DNA of 64,000 bases, from NCBI GenBank assembly GCA_002320245.1, contig DCKD01000028.1:13762-77761 (forward strand), written 5' to 3'. Under the pieces are notes generated by a model that was given only the letters and a program-made list of their open reading frames with translations, searched no databases and was not told the DNA's origin. This DNA is from Lachnospiraceae bacterium UBA1683. Its GTDB lineage: Bacteria > Bacillota > Clostridia > Lachnospirales > Lachnospiraceae. Shown piece after piece: positions 18,805 to 28,218 of the stretch. The translations under genes were made by a program, and so were the position numbers. Numbering within the stretch: the first letter of the stretch is position 1; every line of letters starts with the position of its first letter.

Positions 18805-20760
18805 TTACTCGGCAAGTGTTCCCCACCGTTCGTATAATTCCTCAAGTTCTGTTTCGTTTGCTGTTTTTTCGGCTGCAAGCTCCTGACATTTAACAGAGTT
18901 GGAATATACATCTTCCTGTATCATCAGCCCGTCGATTTCTGAATTCCGCTCTTCCAGCACCGCGATACGTTCTTCTGTTTTTGCCAAATCATTTTTTCTT
19001 TTTCTTTCTCTTGCCTGTAATTCCTTTTGCTCCTGCCAGCTTAGCCTGTTCCCGGAGCCGGCGGATGCAGACCCGGAAACCGATGCTTTTGCGGAAGATA
19101 AAGCTGTGGCACCGGAGTTGGCTGCAGGAGATTCCGAAGCATATTTTGCAGTCAGCTCTTCCTTTTTTTCCAGATAGTAATCATAATTCCCAATATAATT
19201 TACAAACGTCTGGTTTACAAGTTCAAGAATCCGGCTGGCGGTCTGGTTGATGAAATACCGGTCGTGGGAGACATAAAGAACGGTTCCGGTGTAGTCATTG
19301 AGCGCCTGCTCCAAAATCTCTTTGGAGGTGATGTCCAAGTGGTTGGTCGGCTCATCGAGAATAAGGAAGTTTGCCTCGGAAAGCATCAGTTTTGCAAGGG
19401 ATACACGCCCTTTCTCGCCACCGCTCAAATCACGGATTAGCTTGAATACGTCATCCGCCGTGAATTGGAAGGCGGCCAGTGTATTCCTGATTTCCGTGTT
19501 TGTCAGTGTTGGATAATCGTCAGAGATTTCCTCGAAAATCGTTTTTCCATCATGTAGCACATGGTGCTCCTGATCATAATATCCAATATGTACTTTAGAG
19601 CCAAGTGTAAATGCGCCGGAATCTGCATCTGTAACCTGATTTAGTATTTTCAGCAGGGTAGTCTTGCCGGTTCCGTTATCACCGATGATTGCCACGTGTT
19701 CTCCACGCTTAATTTCAAAACTGATATCAGAAAATAATACCTGTTCATCAAACTGCTTGGATATATGTTCCACGGATAAAACGTCATTTCCGCTGACACA
19801 GGAAGGCTCCAGTGAAAAGTGCATTTCCTGGACAGTCTCAACCGGTTTATCCATGACATCAATTTTTTGCAGCATCTTTTCACGGCTCTCGGCGCGCCGG
19901 ATGGATTTTTCCCTGTTAAACGAACGTAGTTTTTCAATCACTGCCTCCTGATGTTTAATTTCTCTCTGCTGGTTCAGGTATTCCTTCATCCGCGCATCGC
20001 GGAGCTGCTTTTTCTTATCGGCATAGTCTTTGTAATTTCCGCTATACATGCACAGTTCGGCGTTGTCGATTTCCACAACCTTAGTAACCACGCGATTCAG
20101 GAAGAACCGGTCGTGGGATACGATAAATACTGCGCCGGGATAATTCAGCAGATAGGTTTCCAACCAGGAGATGGAATTCAGATCCAAATGGTTGGTCGGC
20201 TCATCGAGGAGCAGGATATCCGGTTTTGTCAGCAAGAGCTTTCCGAGGGAGACACGGGTTTTCTGCCCTCCGGACAGCGTGTCTGCCTGTTTGGAAAATT
20301 CCTCCTCCTGAAACCCGAGCCCCTTCAGTACACCGACAATTTCACTTTCATATGCGTATCCGTTTTTGGACTCAAACTCGGACATCAGACGGTTGTAAGT
20401 TTCCAGCCGTGCATTCAATTCATCACCGGAAAGTGACCGTAATTCATGCTCAATCGAACGAATCTGCTGTTCAAGGGCAATAATATCAGCCTTCGCTGTT
20501 TTTAATTCCTCGTAAACCGTGTTCCCACTGACCAGATTCTGCTGCTGTGCAAGATATCCGATGGTTTTTCCTTTTGTCAGGATGATGCTGCCACTGTCAG
20601 CGGGTTCTGTGCCCATAATAATTTTTAAAATTGTAGATTTGCCGGCGCCATTCACACCGACAAACGCTGCTTTTTCCCTGTCTTCAATATGAAAAGAGCC
20701 ATTTTTTACAATGACACGTTCTCCAAATGATTTGTTTAGATTATGACATGCAAGTATCAT
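18805..20760 (-). CDS. ABC-F family ATPase
   Basis: The 651-residue protein has two ABC ATPase domains and no membrane segment. The first has Walker A GVNGAGKSTILK near residue 36, signature LSGGQKTRVSLGKLL and DEPTNHLDLNS. The second has GDNGTGKTTLLK near residue 360, LSGGEKGRVSLAKLM and DEPTNHLDITS. A charged linker separates them and a coiled-coil tail follows the second, rich in Lys and Glu with an Ala/Ser/Gly-rich hinge near residues 545-575. ABC-F proteins act on ribosomes, either as translation factors or as antibiotic protection. The long tail resembles YdiF/Uup-type housekeeping members more than resistance types. AAAGGAGG precedes the ATG. Confidence 0.92.
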   Translation of the reverse strand: MILACHNLNKSFGERVIVKNGSFHIEDREKAAFVGVNGAGKSTILKIIMGTEPADSGSIILTKGKTIGYLAQQQNLVSGNTVYEELKTAKADIIALEQQIRSIEHELRSLSGDELNARLETYNRLMSEFESKNGYAYESEIVGVLKGLGFQEEEFSKQADTLSGGQKTRVSLGKLLLTKPDILLLDEPTNHLDLNSISWLETYLLNYPGAVFIVSHDRFFLNRVVTKVVEIDNAELCMYSGNYKDYADKKKQLRDARMKEYLNQQREIKHQEAVIEKLRSFNREKSIRRAESREKMLQKIDVMDKPVETVQEMHFSLEPSCVSGNDVLSVEHISKQFDEQVLFSDISFEIKRGEHVAIIGDNGTGKTTLLKILNQVTDADSGAFTLGSKVHIGYYDQEHHVLHDGKTIFEEISDDYPTLTNTEIRNTLAAFQFTADDVFKLIRDLSGGEKGRVSLAKLMLSEANFLILDEPTNHLDITSKEILEQALNDYTGTVLYVSHDRYFINQTASRILELVNQTFVNYIGNYDYYLEKKEELTAKYASESPAANSGATALSSAKASVSGSASAGSGNRLSWQEQKELQARERKRKNDLAKTEERIAVLEERNSEIDGLMIQEDVYSNSVKCQELAAEKTANETELEELYERWGTLAE

Positions 20761-20865
20761 AATGGTAAAGCCTCCTTTCGTCAGGACATACGTATTCTAT
20801 TATAAAATAAATCAGATAAAAAACAACAGGAAAATATGAAATTAGGGAATTCAGGAAAAAACTTT

Positions 20866-20903
20866 GTCAAAAGTTTGACTTTATTCGTGCAATTTTATAT
20901 AAT
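20866..20903 (+). promoter_or_regulatory. Promoter of rex with overlapping inverted repeat
   Basis: TTGACT (20875-20880) and TATAAT (20898-20903) are separated by 17 bases. GTCAAA-AG-TTTGAC (20866-20879) is a perfect inverted repeat covering the -35 box. It is not a classical Rex box (TTGTTAA-type), so autoregulation by Rex is only a possibility. Confidence 0.65.
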
Positions 20904-20934
20904 AGGTAAAGATAACGGTTGGAGGTCGAGAATA

Positions 20935-21579
20935 GTGGGATCAAGAGGAATATCAAGAGCAGTTATAGGGAGGCTGCCGAGATATTATAGATATCTGGGA
21001 GAATTGAATGAGGCTGGAGTAGAAAGAATCTCATCAAATGACCTGAGTAAGAGGATGCATGTCACTGCATCGCAGATACGTCAGGACCTGAATAATTTCG
21101 GAGGATTTGGACAGCAGGGATATGGTTATAATGTTAAGTATCTGCGTACAGAGATTGGCAAGATTCTTGGGCTGGACCAGAGCCATAACATGGTGATTAT
21201 CGGTGCCGGTAACCTTGGGCAGGCACTTGCGAATTATGCATCTTTTGAGAAGAACGGATTTATTTTACAAGGAATTTTTGATGTGAATCCGCAATTGCGC
21301 GGAAAAACGATTCGTGATGTTCCGGTGCGGATGATGGATGAGCTGGAGTTGTTTTTGCAGGAGAGAGAGATTGAGATTGCGGCACTGACCCTTCCAAAGT
21401 CAAAGGCAATTGAAGTTTCAGATATTCTGGTCAGGAACGGAATTAAGGCAATCTGGAATTTTGCACATACAGATTTGAATCTTCCAAAGGATGTGATTGT
21501 GGAGAGTGTACATCTCTCGGACAGCTTGATGAAACTCTCTTACAATATCATGCGACACAAGGAAGGACACGGAGAGTAG
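20935..21579 (+). CDS. rex: Redox-sensing transcriptional repressor Rex
   Basis: The 214 residues comprise an N-terminal winged helix (about 1-80, with LSKRMHVTASQIRQDLNNFGGFGQQGYGY) and a Rossmann domain with IIGAGNLGQALANY near residue 90. Rex represses fermentation and electron-transfer genes when NADH/NAD is low and releases DNA when NADH binds. The start is the GTG at 20935, preceded by GGAGG at 20921. The open frame further upstream covers the promoter and has no homology. The gene is monocistronic, with its own promoter and a terminator. The iron ADH and nfnAB in this window are plausible targets. Confidence 0.94.
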   Translation: MGSRGISRAVIGRLPRYYRYLGELNEAGVERISSNDLSKRMHVTASQIRQDLNNFGGFGQQGYGYNVKYLRTEIGKILGLDQSHNMVIIGAGNLGQALANYASFEKNGFILQGIFDVNPQLRGKTIRDVPVRMMDELELFLQEREIEIAALTLPKSKAIEVSDILVRNGIKAIWNFAHTDLNLPKDVIVESVHLSDSLMKLSYNIMRHKEGHGE

Positions 21580-21587
21580 AGACGTGT

Positions 21588-21633
21588 AACGTGTAAACGG
21601 GGCCGGGCGCCTTTTTACACGTTATTTCTTTTT
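21588..21633 (+). terminator. Terminator after rex
   Basis: AACGTGTAAA pairs with TTTACACGTT around a GC-rich loop, followed by ATTTCTTTTT. Confidence 0.8.
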
Positions 21634-21719
21634 ACAGGCAGATTTTCAGTCAGGCTCCGGCACTGTGAAAAGTAAAAATGTAAGATGGCGGATGGAAAGT
21701 GAAGGGAAGGTGAAATACA

Positions 21720-23240
21720 ATGCGTTATTTACCGGATGGAAAATGGATGCAGAAGGCGGATGCACATACAATACAGGAGATTGGTATCCCGTCTCTTGTC
21801 CTGATGGAACGTGCAGCGCTGCAGACGGTTGCGGCAATGGAAGAAAAGCAGATAAATCTTGAAAACGCGTTGGTGGTTTGCGGTTCCGGCAACAATGGCG
21901 GAGACGGTTTTGCGGTTGCAAGGCTGCTTTTTCAAAAGGGGATGCAGGTTACAGTTGTATTTGTAGGTAAAGAAAGCTCCCGGAGTGAAGAATGCCGGAT
22001 TCAGATGGAAATTGTTCAGAATATGGGAATCCCGGTGTTCACAGAATTATCCCGGAGAGAATATACTGTTATAATTGATGCTGTGTTTGGCGTGGGCTTA
22101 AGCAGGGAAATCACAGGTAGTTATGCAGACGTCATCAGACAGATGGGGCAAATGCAGGGTACAAAGGTTGCGGTTGACATTCCTTCCGGCATCAGTTCTT
22201 TTGACGGACAGATATTGGGGGTTGCATTTAAGGCGGATCTGACGGTATCCTTCCAGTGTGAGAAACTGGGATTGGTTCTGTATCCGGGCAATGAATATGC
22301 CGGAACGGTTGTCGTGCCCGATATAGGAATTGATACCGGATTTTATCGGGATGTTTCTGATATCTGTTATACGCTGGAGCCGTCGGATATCAAAAAACGG
22401 CTGCCGAAACGCATGGCAAATTCCCACAAGGGAACCTATGGAAAAGTGCTGATGATAACCGGAAGCAAAGGAATGGCAGGAGCCGCGTATCTGAGTGCAA
22501 AGGCGGCCTATACAAGCGGCGCCGGGCTGGTGCAGATTTATACAGCGGAGCAGAATCGTGTTGTGCTGCAGCAGCTTTTGCCGGAGGCAATTATTTCTAC
22601 CTATGAAGAGTATTCGGAAGAACAGTTGAAAAAACGGCTGAGATGGGCAGATGTCGTTTGCCTTGGCTGTGGGCTTGGGCAGAATGCGGTATCGGAACAA
22701 CTGGTAAAAGGGACACTTACGTTTTGTAACTGCCCGTGCGTGATAGATGCGGATGGCATCAATTTACTGGCGTGCCATATGGAACTGTTAAGAAATGCGG
22801 CATTTCCGATTGTTCTGACGCCGCATATGAAAGAGATGGCGGGAATTTTAGGGTGCTCCGTTGCAGAGGTGGCGGAGGAGCGTTTCCCGCGTCTGAAGCG
22901 TCTGACTGCCCGGTATCCGCTTGTCTGCGCGCTGAAAGATGCGCGGACGGCAGTGGCAGACGGCGCACATCCGGTGTTTGTCAATACGGCGGGAAATTCT
23001 GCGATGGCAAAAGCAGGTTCGGGAGATGTGCTTGCCGGGGTGATTACCGGACTGCTGGCGCAGCATATGCCGGCATATGAGGGGACGGTGCTTGGTGTTT
23101 ATCTACATGCCTGCGGCGGGGATGAGGCGAAAGCTGCCTGTGGAAGTTACAGCGTGCTGGCGGAGGACTTGATTCAGGGAATTGCTGTATGTCTGAAAAA
23201 GCACTCATCGGAAATGGGGTCAATCCGAGATTCAATTTGA
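21720..23240 (+). CDS. nnr: Bifunctional NAD(P)H-hydrate repair enzyme
   Basis: The 506-residue YjeF-type fusion has an N-terminal NAD(P)HX epimerase domain (about 1-215, with GSGNNGGDGFAVARLL near residue 55) and a C-terminal ADP-dependent NAD(P)HX dehydratase domain (about 225-500, with NSAMAKAGSGDVLAGVITGLL). Together they restore hydrated NADH and NADPH. GGTG precedes the ATG at 21720, giving MRYLPDGKWMQKADAHTIQE. It is followed after 17 bases by alr, a frequent neighbour in Firmicutes. Confidence 0.93.
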   Translation: MRYLPDGKWMQKADAHTIQEIGIPSLVLMERAALQTVAAMEEKQINLENALVVCGSGNNGGDGFAVARLLFQKGMQVTVVFVGKESSRSEECRIQMEIVQNMGIPVFTELSRREYTVIIDAVFGVGLSREITGSYADVIRQMGQMQGTKVAVDIPSGISSFDGQILGVAFKADLTVSFQCEKLGLVLYPGNEYAGTVVVPDIGIDTGFYRDVSDICYTLEPSDIKKRLPKRMANSHKGTYGKVLMITGSKGMAGAAYLSAKAAYTSGAGLVQIYTAEQNRVVLQQLLPEAIISTYEEYSEEQLKKRLRWADVVCLGCGLGQNAVSEQLVKGTLTFCNCPCVIDADGINLLACHMELLRNAAFPIVLTPHMKEMAGILGCSVAEVAEERFPRLKRLTARYPLVCALKDARTAVADGAHPVFVNTAGNSAMAKAGSGDVLAGVITGLLAQHMPAYEGTVLGVYLHACGGDEAKAACGSYSVLAEDLIQGIAVCLKKHSSEMGSIRDSI

Positions 23241-23257
23241 AGTAATATGGAGGAATC

Positions 23258-24430
23258 ATGAACATGAAACAATACAACCGGGTATATGCGAAGATTGATT
23301 TGGATGCAATTGCATATAATATGGAACAAATGAAACAAAGAATCGGAGAAGGTGCAAAACTGATTGCAGTGATTAAGACGGACGGTTATGGACATGGGGC
23401 GCTGCCGATTGCCCGTATGTTTGAGACTACGGACTATGTGTGGGGGTATGCAACCGCCAGTCTGGACGAAGCAGTTCTTCTGAGAAAAGGAGGTGCCGGG
23501 AAACCAATTCTTGTATTAGGCTGTGTATTTCCCGACCAGTATGAAGATATGATTTCCTATGGAATCCGTCCGGCTACTTACACCGAAGAAATGGCACGGG
23601 ATATTTCCAAACTGGCGGTGAAGATGGGAGAAACAGCGTATTTCCATATTAAGGTTGATACCGGAATGGGAAGAATCGGTTTCCCTGTAACAGAGGAAAC
23701 TGCAGATGCAATTGTCAGAATCAGCAAATTGCCAAATACGAAGATTGAAGGAATGTTCACCCATTTTGCAAAGGCAGATGAGGCGGATAAAACTTATACT
23801 TATCAGCAGCATGAAAAGTTTGTATGGATGAAAGATGCATTGAGCAGACGCCATGTTGAGATTCCGTATATTGATTGTGACAACAGTGCCGGAATCATTG
23901 ATTTCCCCAATATGAAACATAATCTTGCACGGGCAGGGATTTCCCTGTATGGTATGTATCCGTCAGACGAGGTTGATAAGAATGCAATTTCACTGAAACC
24001 AGCATTGGAATTAATCAGCCATGTGACTTTTGTGAAAGAGGTGCCGGAAGGAACTTCTATCAGTTACGGAGGGACATTTGTCACTCCGAAAGCAATGCGC
24101 ATTGCTACGGTTCCCGTCGGATACGGCGATGGTTACCCACGTTCTCTTTCCAATAAAGGGGATGTACTGATTCATGGGAAACGCGCCCGGATTCTCGGAA
24201 GGGTCTGCATGGACCAGTTTCTTGTAGATGTGACGGAGATTCCGGATGTAAAATTTTTAGATAAGGTTGTGCTGATAGGTCATGACTGCGATGAGTACAT
24301 TCCGGTGGAAGAACTGAGCGAACGCAGCGGAAGATTTAACTATGAATTTGTCTGCTGTCTTGGAAAACGTATACCAAGAGTTTATATTCGGAATGGAGAA
24401 GTGGCTGGCAAAACGGATTGTTTCGAATAA
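23258..24430 (+). CDS. alr: Alanine racemase
   Basis: A PLP enzyme that interconverts L- and D-alanine for peptidoglycan. The 390-residue protein has the PLP-lysine motif VIKTDGYGHGALPIA near residue 40 and a barrel-plus-beta fold. A central DTGMGRIGF block, the GISLYGMYPS block and the C-terminal catalytic region (VPVGYGDGYPR, GRVCMDQ) are all recognisable. GGAGG precedes the first of two close ATGs. It forms a unit with nnr and lies upstream of a mazF gene, as in Bacillus. Confidence 0.95.
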   Translation: MNMKQYNRVYAKIDLDAIAYNMEQMKQRIGEGAKLIAVIKTDGYGHGALPIARMFETTDYVWGYATASLDEAVLLRKGGAGKPILVLGCVFPDQYEDMISYGIRPATYTEEMARDISKLAVKMGETAYFHIKVDTGMGRIGFPVTEETADAIVRISKLPNTKIEGMFTHFAKADEADKTYTYQQHEKFVWMKDALSRRHVEIPYIDCDNSAGIIDFPNMKHNLARAGISLYGMYPSDEVDKNAISLKPALELISHVTFVKEVPEGTSISYGGTFVTPKAMRIATVPVGYGDGYPRSLSNKGDVLIHGKRARILGRVCMDQFLVDVTEIPDVKFLDKVVLIGHDCDEYIPVEELSERSGRFNYEFVCCLGKRIPRVYIRNGEVAGKTDCFE

Positions 24431-24499
24431 GCTGGAAAGATTTCCGTACTATATACCGTTTGTATAGAGATGAAAAAGGCGGGAATACTAATTATAGTA

Positions 24500-24630
24500 A
24501 CCGCAGTAAGCAACGGGGCATTAAGCTTGATATGCCCCAAGGGGCGGGGGATTTGGTCTGCGTTCCGCTACGGCCGGCGCTAAATATTCATGCAAGCATG
24601 GCTGCATGGCTCGTTGCCCGCGGGAATAAA
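24500..24630 (+). repeat. Partial copy of the dispersed structured repeat
   Basis: It aligns by eye with the full-length copy at 50865-51050. It has AAGCAACGGGGCATTAA, the GCCCCAAGGGGCGGGGG stem, then ATTTGGTCTGCG, and after a central deletion the conserved right end ATGCAAGCATGGCTGC and GTTGCCCGCGGGAATAAA. It separates alr from mazF. Confidence 0.75.
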
Positions 24631-24646
24631 GGAAATCGGAGTGTGA

Positions 24647-25000
24647 ATGAATTTGGTTATCAGGCGCGGAGATATATATTATGCAGATTTGAGTCCGGTG
24701 GTCGGTTCGGAGCAGGGTGGCATCCGCCCGGTACTCGTCATACAAAATGACGTGGGAAACCGTCACAGTCCAACCGTAATCTGCGCTGCAATTACATCCA
24801 GGATGAACAAAGCAAAATTGCCGACACATGTGGAACTCAGTTCGCAGAAATACGACATTGTCAAAGATTCTGTAATTTTGCTGGAACAGATTCGGACAAT
24901 TGATAAACAAAGGCTGCGGGAATTTGTCTGCCATATCGACAACAGAATGATGGGAAAGGTAAGTCAGGCAATTCAAATCAGTCTGGGGCTGGATACATAA
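24647..25000 (+). CDS. MazF/EndoA-type endoribonuclease toxin
   Basis: The 117-residue PemK/MazF protein contains the N-terminal [21 protein letters not shown] motif, the core RPVLVIQND and the TSRMNK region. It closely resembles EndoA (NdoA) of Bacillus, a UACAU-type mRNA interferase. There the antitoxin gene ndoAI lies between alr and ndoA. Here no antitoxin-like ORF is seen, and the space is taken by a structured repeat. The toxin is therefore either controlled by an unlinked antitoxin or tolerated. GGAG precedes the start weakly. Confidence 0.9.
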   Translation: MNLVIRRGDIYYADLSPVVGSEQGGIRPVLVIQNDVGNRHSPTVICAAITSRMNKAKLPTHVELSSQKYDIVKDSVILLEQIRTIDKQRLREFVCHIDNRMMGKVSQAIQISLGLDT

Positions 25001-25034
25001 CAGATACGATACATTCAGCCACTCTGTCGAATAA

Positions 25035-25068
25035 GATTCTGTCAAAAACGGGATTCTGTCAAAAACGG
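25035..25068 (+). repeat. Tandem 17-bp direct repeat
   Basis: GATTCTGTCAAAAACGG occurs twice without a spacer (25035-25051 and 25052-25068), just upstream of the yebC promoter. It could be a pair of regulator-binding sites or a recent duplication. Confidence 0.7.
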
Positions 25069-25078
25069 TAGCTGCCAC

Positions 25079-25107
25079 TTTACAGATAAAAAAAAGAGTG
25101 GTAGAAT
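25079..25107 (+). promoter_or_regulatory. Candidate promoter of yebC
   Basis: TTTACA (25079-25084) and TAGAAT (25102-25107) have 17-base spacing. It overlaps a CCACTTT/AAGAGTGG stem that may terminate mazF transcription. Confidence 0.5.
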
Positions 25108-25182
25108 CAAAAAGATAATATGCCCGGAGTATGTTAAATGCGCACGGGCATAGGAATAGAACAGGAAAGAGGAGAATTAAAC

Positions 25183-25920
25183 ATGTCAGGACATTCTAAA
25201 TTTGCGAATATTAAGCACAAAAAAGAAAAGAACGATGCAGCAAAAGGAAAGATTTTTACGAAAATCGGACGTGAACTTGCTGTAGCCGTAAAGGAAGGCG
25301 GCGGACCTGACCCGGCGAACAACAGCAGACTCCGTGATGTAATCGCAAAGGCAAAATCGAACAATATGCCAAACGATACAATTGACAGAAATATAAAAAA
25401 AGCAGCAGGGGAAGGCGCTGCAGATAACTATGAACATATTACATATGAAGGATACGGACCAAACGGGACCGCAATTATCGTCAAGACACTGACAGATAAT
25501 AAGAACAGAACTGCTTCCAATGTAAGAAACGCATTTACAAAGGGAAACGGAAATGTCGGCACCCCGGGATGTGTATCTTTTATGTTTGACGAGAAAGGCC
25601 AGATTATTGTTGCAAAGGAAGACTGCGGGATGGAGGCGGATGAGCTGATGATGCTTGCGCTGGATTCCGGGGCAGAGGATTTTGTAGAGGACGAGGATAG
25701 TTACGAGGTTCTGACAACACCGGAAGATTTCAGTGAGGTTCGTCTGAGACTGGAAGAGGCAGGGGTTGTAATGGCAAATGCAGAGGTGACAATGATTCCT
25801 CAGACTTACGTTGAGCTGACCAGGGAAGAGGATATCAAAAATATTCAGAAGACATTGGATTTGCTGAATGAGGATGACGATGTCCAGGATGTCTTCCATA
25901 ACTGGAGCGAAGAAGAATAA
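25183..25920 (+). CDS. yebC: YebC/PmpR/TACO1-family protein
   Basis: The 245-residue protein begins [22 protein letters not shown], the family hallmark, followed by [18 protein letters not shown] and the [10 protein letters not shown] block. The family was annotated as transcriptional regulators, and recent work links members to translation of proline-rich stretches. The start at 25183 has AGAGGAG upstream. Translation from 25138 is open but lacks homology. It is monocistronic, with a candidate promoter and a hairpin after it. Confidence 0.94.
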   Translation: MSGHSKFANIKHKKEKNDAAKGKIFTKIGRELAVAVKEGGGPDPANNSRLRDVIAKAKSNNMPNDTIDRNIKKAAGEGAADNYEHITYEGYGPNGTAIIVKTLTDNKNRTASNVRNAFTKGNGNVGTPGCVSFMFDEKGQIIVAKEDCGMEADELMMLALDSGAEDFVEDEDSYEVLTTPEDFSEVRLRLEEAGVVMANAEVTMIPQTYVELTREEDIKNIQKTLDLLNEDDDVQDVFHNWSEEE

Positions 25921-25929
25921 ATGATTCGG

Positions 25930-25956
25930 GAGCACTGTGCAGGACAGGCACAGTGC
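25930..25956 (+). terminator. Hairpin after yebC
   Basis: AGCACTGTGC pairs with GCACAGTGCT around a short loop. The downstream sequence is not T-rich, so it is a weak terminator or a spacer stem before metY. Confidence 0.5.
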
Positions 25957-25990
25957 TGTCTGTGTATCTAGAAAACATGGAGGATGAAAA

Positions 25991-27264
25991 ATGAGCGATT
26001 TCAAAATAGAGACAAAATGTATCCAGTCCGGATACAATCCGGGAAACGGTGAGCCGCGTGTACTGCCGATTTACCAGAGCACGACATTTAGGTATACAAG
26101 CAGTGAGCAGATGGGAAGGCTGTTTGATTTGGAGGAATCCGGATATTTTTATACCAGGCTGCAGAATCCGACCAACGATGCGGTTGCAGCAAAGATTTGT
26201 GATTTGGAGGGCGGAGCTGCGGCAATGCTTACTTCTTCCGGACAGGCTGCAAACTTTTATGCAATTATGAATATTGTGGAAGCAGGGGATCATATTGTCT
26301 GTGCGTCTGCAATTTACGGGGGAACATTCAATTTATATGCCCACACAATAAAAAAAATGGGTGTGGAAGCTACTTTTGTGGACCCGGACTGCAGCGAGGA
26401 AGAGTTAAACGCTGCATTTCAGGAGAACACAAAAGCTGTCTTTGGTGAGGCAATTGCGAATCCGGCACTGACTGTACTCGATTTGGAAAAGTTTGCGAAA
26501 GCCGCACATGTACATGGAGTTCCGTTTATCGTGGATAATACGTTTGCTACGCCGATAAACTGCCGCCCGTTTGAGTGGGGGGCGGATATTGTGACACATT
26601 CCACAACAAAATACATGGATGGACATGCAACCTGCGTCGGAGGTGCGATTGTTGACAGCGGTAACTTTGATTGGGAGGCACATGCAGACAAGTTCCCTGG
26701 ATTGACAACCCCGGACGAGACTTACCATGGAATTGTGTATACACAGAAGTTTGGAAAGGCAGCATATATCACAAAAGCTACTTCACAGTTGATGCGTGAT
26801 TTGGGCTCTATCCAGTCCCCACAGAATGCATTCCTTTTGAACCTTGGTTTGGAGACATTGCATCTGAGGGTTCCGCGTCATTGTGAAAATGCTCTTGCAG
26901 TAGCAAAATATCTGAAGAATCACGAGAAAGTTGCATGGGTAACTTACCCGTCTCTTCCGGGAGATAAGAACTACGAAAAAGCTCAGAAATATATGCCGGC
27001 GGCACATGCGGCGTGTTGACTTTCGGTCTGAAGGGCGGAAGAAAGGCTGCTGTTGAGATGATGGACAAACTCAAACTGGTTGCAATCGTAACGCATGTTG
27101 CGGATGCAAGAAGCTGCGTTCTTCATCCTGCAAGCCACACACACCGCCAGATGAACGACCAGGAATTGCTTGAGGCAGGCGTTCAGCCGGATTTGATTCG
27201 GTTCAGCGTTGGAATTGAAAATGTGGAAGATGTTATTGCCGATGTCGAACAGGCATTGAAGTAA
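25991..27264 (+). pseudogene. metY: O-acetylhomoserine sulfhydrylase, frameshifted
   Basis: Residues 1 to about 337 in one frame and the last 84 in another together form a normal-length (about 425 residues) PLP enzyme. Family members make homocysteine from O-acetylhomoserine and sulfide. The PLP-lysine motif HSTTKYMDGH is intact near residue 206. At about 26996-27000 the sequence reads CCGGCGGCACATGCGG, where the family motif PGGTCGVLTFG requires one more G. Frame 1 then stops at TGA 27017-27019, while the C-terminal frame resumes at 27013 without other damage. The rest is undamaged, so this is either a very recent mutation or a sequencing error in a G/C run. Confidence 0.9.
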
Positions 27265-27269
27265 ATTTG

Positions 27270-27311
27270 AAATGGTATGGATGTATACAATTTACATTCG
27301 TACCATTTTTG
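27270..27311 (+). terminator. Terminator after metY
   Basis: AAATGGTATG pairs with CGTACCATTTTT, and T residues follow directly. Confidence 0.75.
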
Positions 27312-27442
27312 CATTGAAAATAGCGGAAACCATTTGTGTCTGCACGGGAACAGCTTTGGATAGTATCCGATATGGAACTGCGTATATATTTCCCCATTCT
27401 TCCATATACTAACGGACAGAACGGATGGAAAGGTGTGAAATT

Positions 27443-28174
27443 GTGGACTGGATGAATGAAAAACAATCGGTATATAATGCAGGAAACGAACAGGAGGAAA
27501 AACGGGAAGAAGACAGGGAAAACCGGGAAGAGATAAAAGAAACCGGTACGTTGAAACTAGAGGGCGATGAGCGGCATCACCGAATTCAGCTTATGACAAT
27601 TATCGGAGAAATCGAAGGTCATGAGGCAGTTTCCGGAAATACAAAATCAACAAAGTATGAGCATTTGCTGCCAAAGCTTGCTGAGGTAGAAGACAGTCAG
27701 GAGATTGAGGGCGCCCTGATTCTGCTTAATACGCTTGGGGGAGATGTAGAGGCAGGCCTTGCGATTGCAGAGATGATAGCAACACTGAGCAAACCAACGG
27801 TTTCGCTGGTGCTGGGCGGAAGTCATTCTATCGGCGGTCCGCTGGCGGTATCGGCTGATTATTCGTTTATTGTGCCGAGTGGTACGATGTTGATCCATCC
27901 GGTTCGGACGAATGGCATGTTTATTGGAGTCTACCAGAGTTACCGTAATATAGAAAGAACGCAGGACAGGATTACTGAATTTATTTCCGGGCATTCACGA
28001 ATCAGCCAGAAACGTCTGGAGGAACTGATGCTCGACCCGACACAGCTTGTAAAAGATGTAGGGACAATGCTGGAGGGGGAAGATGCCGTGCGGGAAGGTT
28101 TGATTGATGAAGTTGGGGGGATTAGTCAGGCTTTGAAGAAACTGCATGAAATGATTGAAGAACGAAAGAAATGA
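27443..28174 (+). CDS. tepA: ClpP-class serine protease, TepA-like
   Basis: The ClpP/crotonase-fold protein is about 243 residues with a charged N-terminal extension (EEKREEDRENREE). The catalytic Ser is in GGSHSIGGPLA, and a His follows in MLIHPVRTNG. Bacillus TepA is reported to assist protein translocation and spore germination, and its gene also lies beside spoIIIE. The next gene here is ftsK/spoIIIE, which supports the call. The start is uncertain: ATG 27425 has no ribosome site, while GTG 27443 or ATG 27452 follow GGAAAGGTG. Confidence 0.82.
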   Translation: MDWMNEKQSVYNAGNEQEEKREEDRENREEIKETGTLKLEGDERHHRIQLMTIIGEIEGHEAVSGNTKSTKYEHLLPKLAEVEDSQEIEGALILLNTLGGDVEAGLAIAEMIATLSKPTVSLVLGGSHSIGGPLAVSADYSFIVPSGTMLIHPVRTNGMFIGVYQSYRNIERTQDRITEFISGHSRISQKRLEELMLDPTQLVKDVGTMLEGEDAVREGLIDEVGGISQALKKLHEMIEERKK

Positions 28175-28218
28175 TGATATACTAGATATAGTATGTTCAA
28201 ATACAAGGGGGAAGTATA

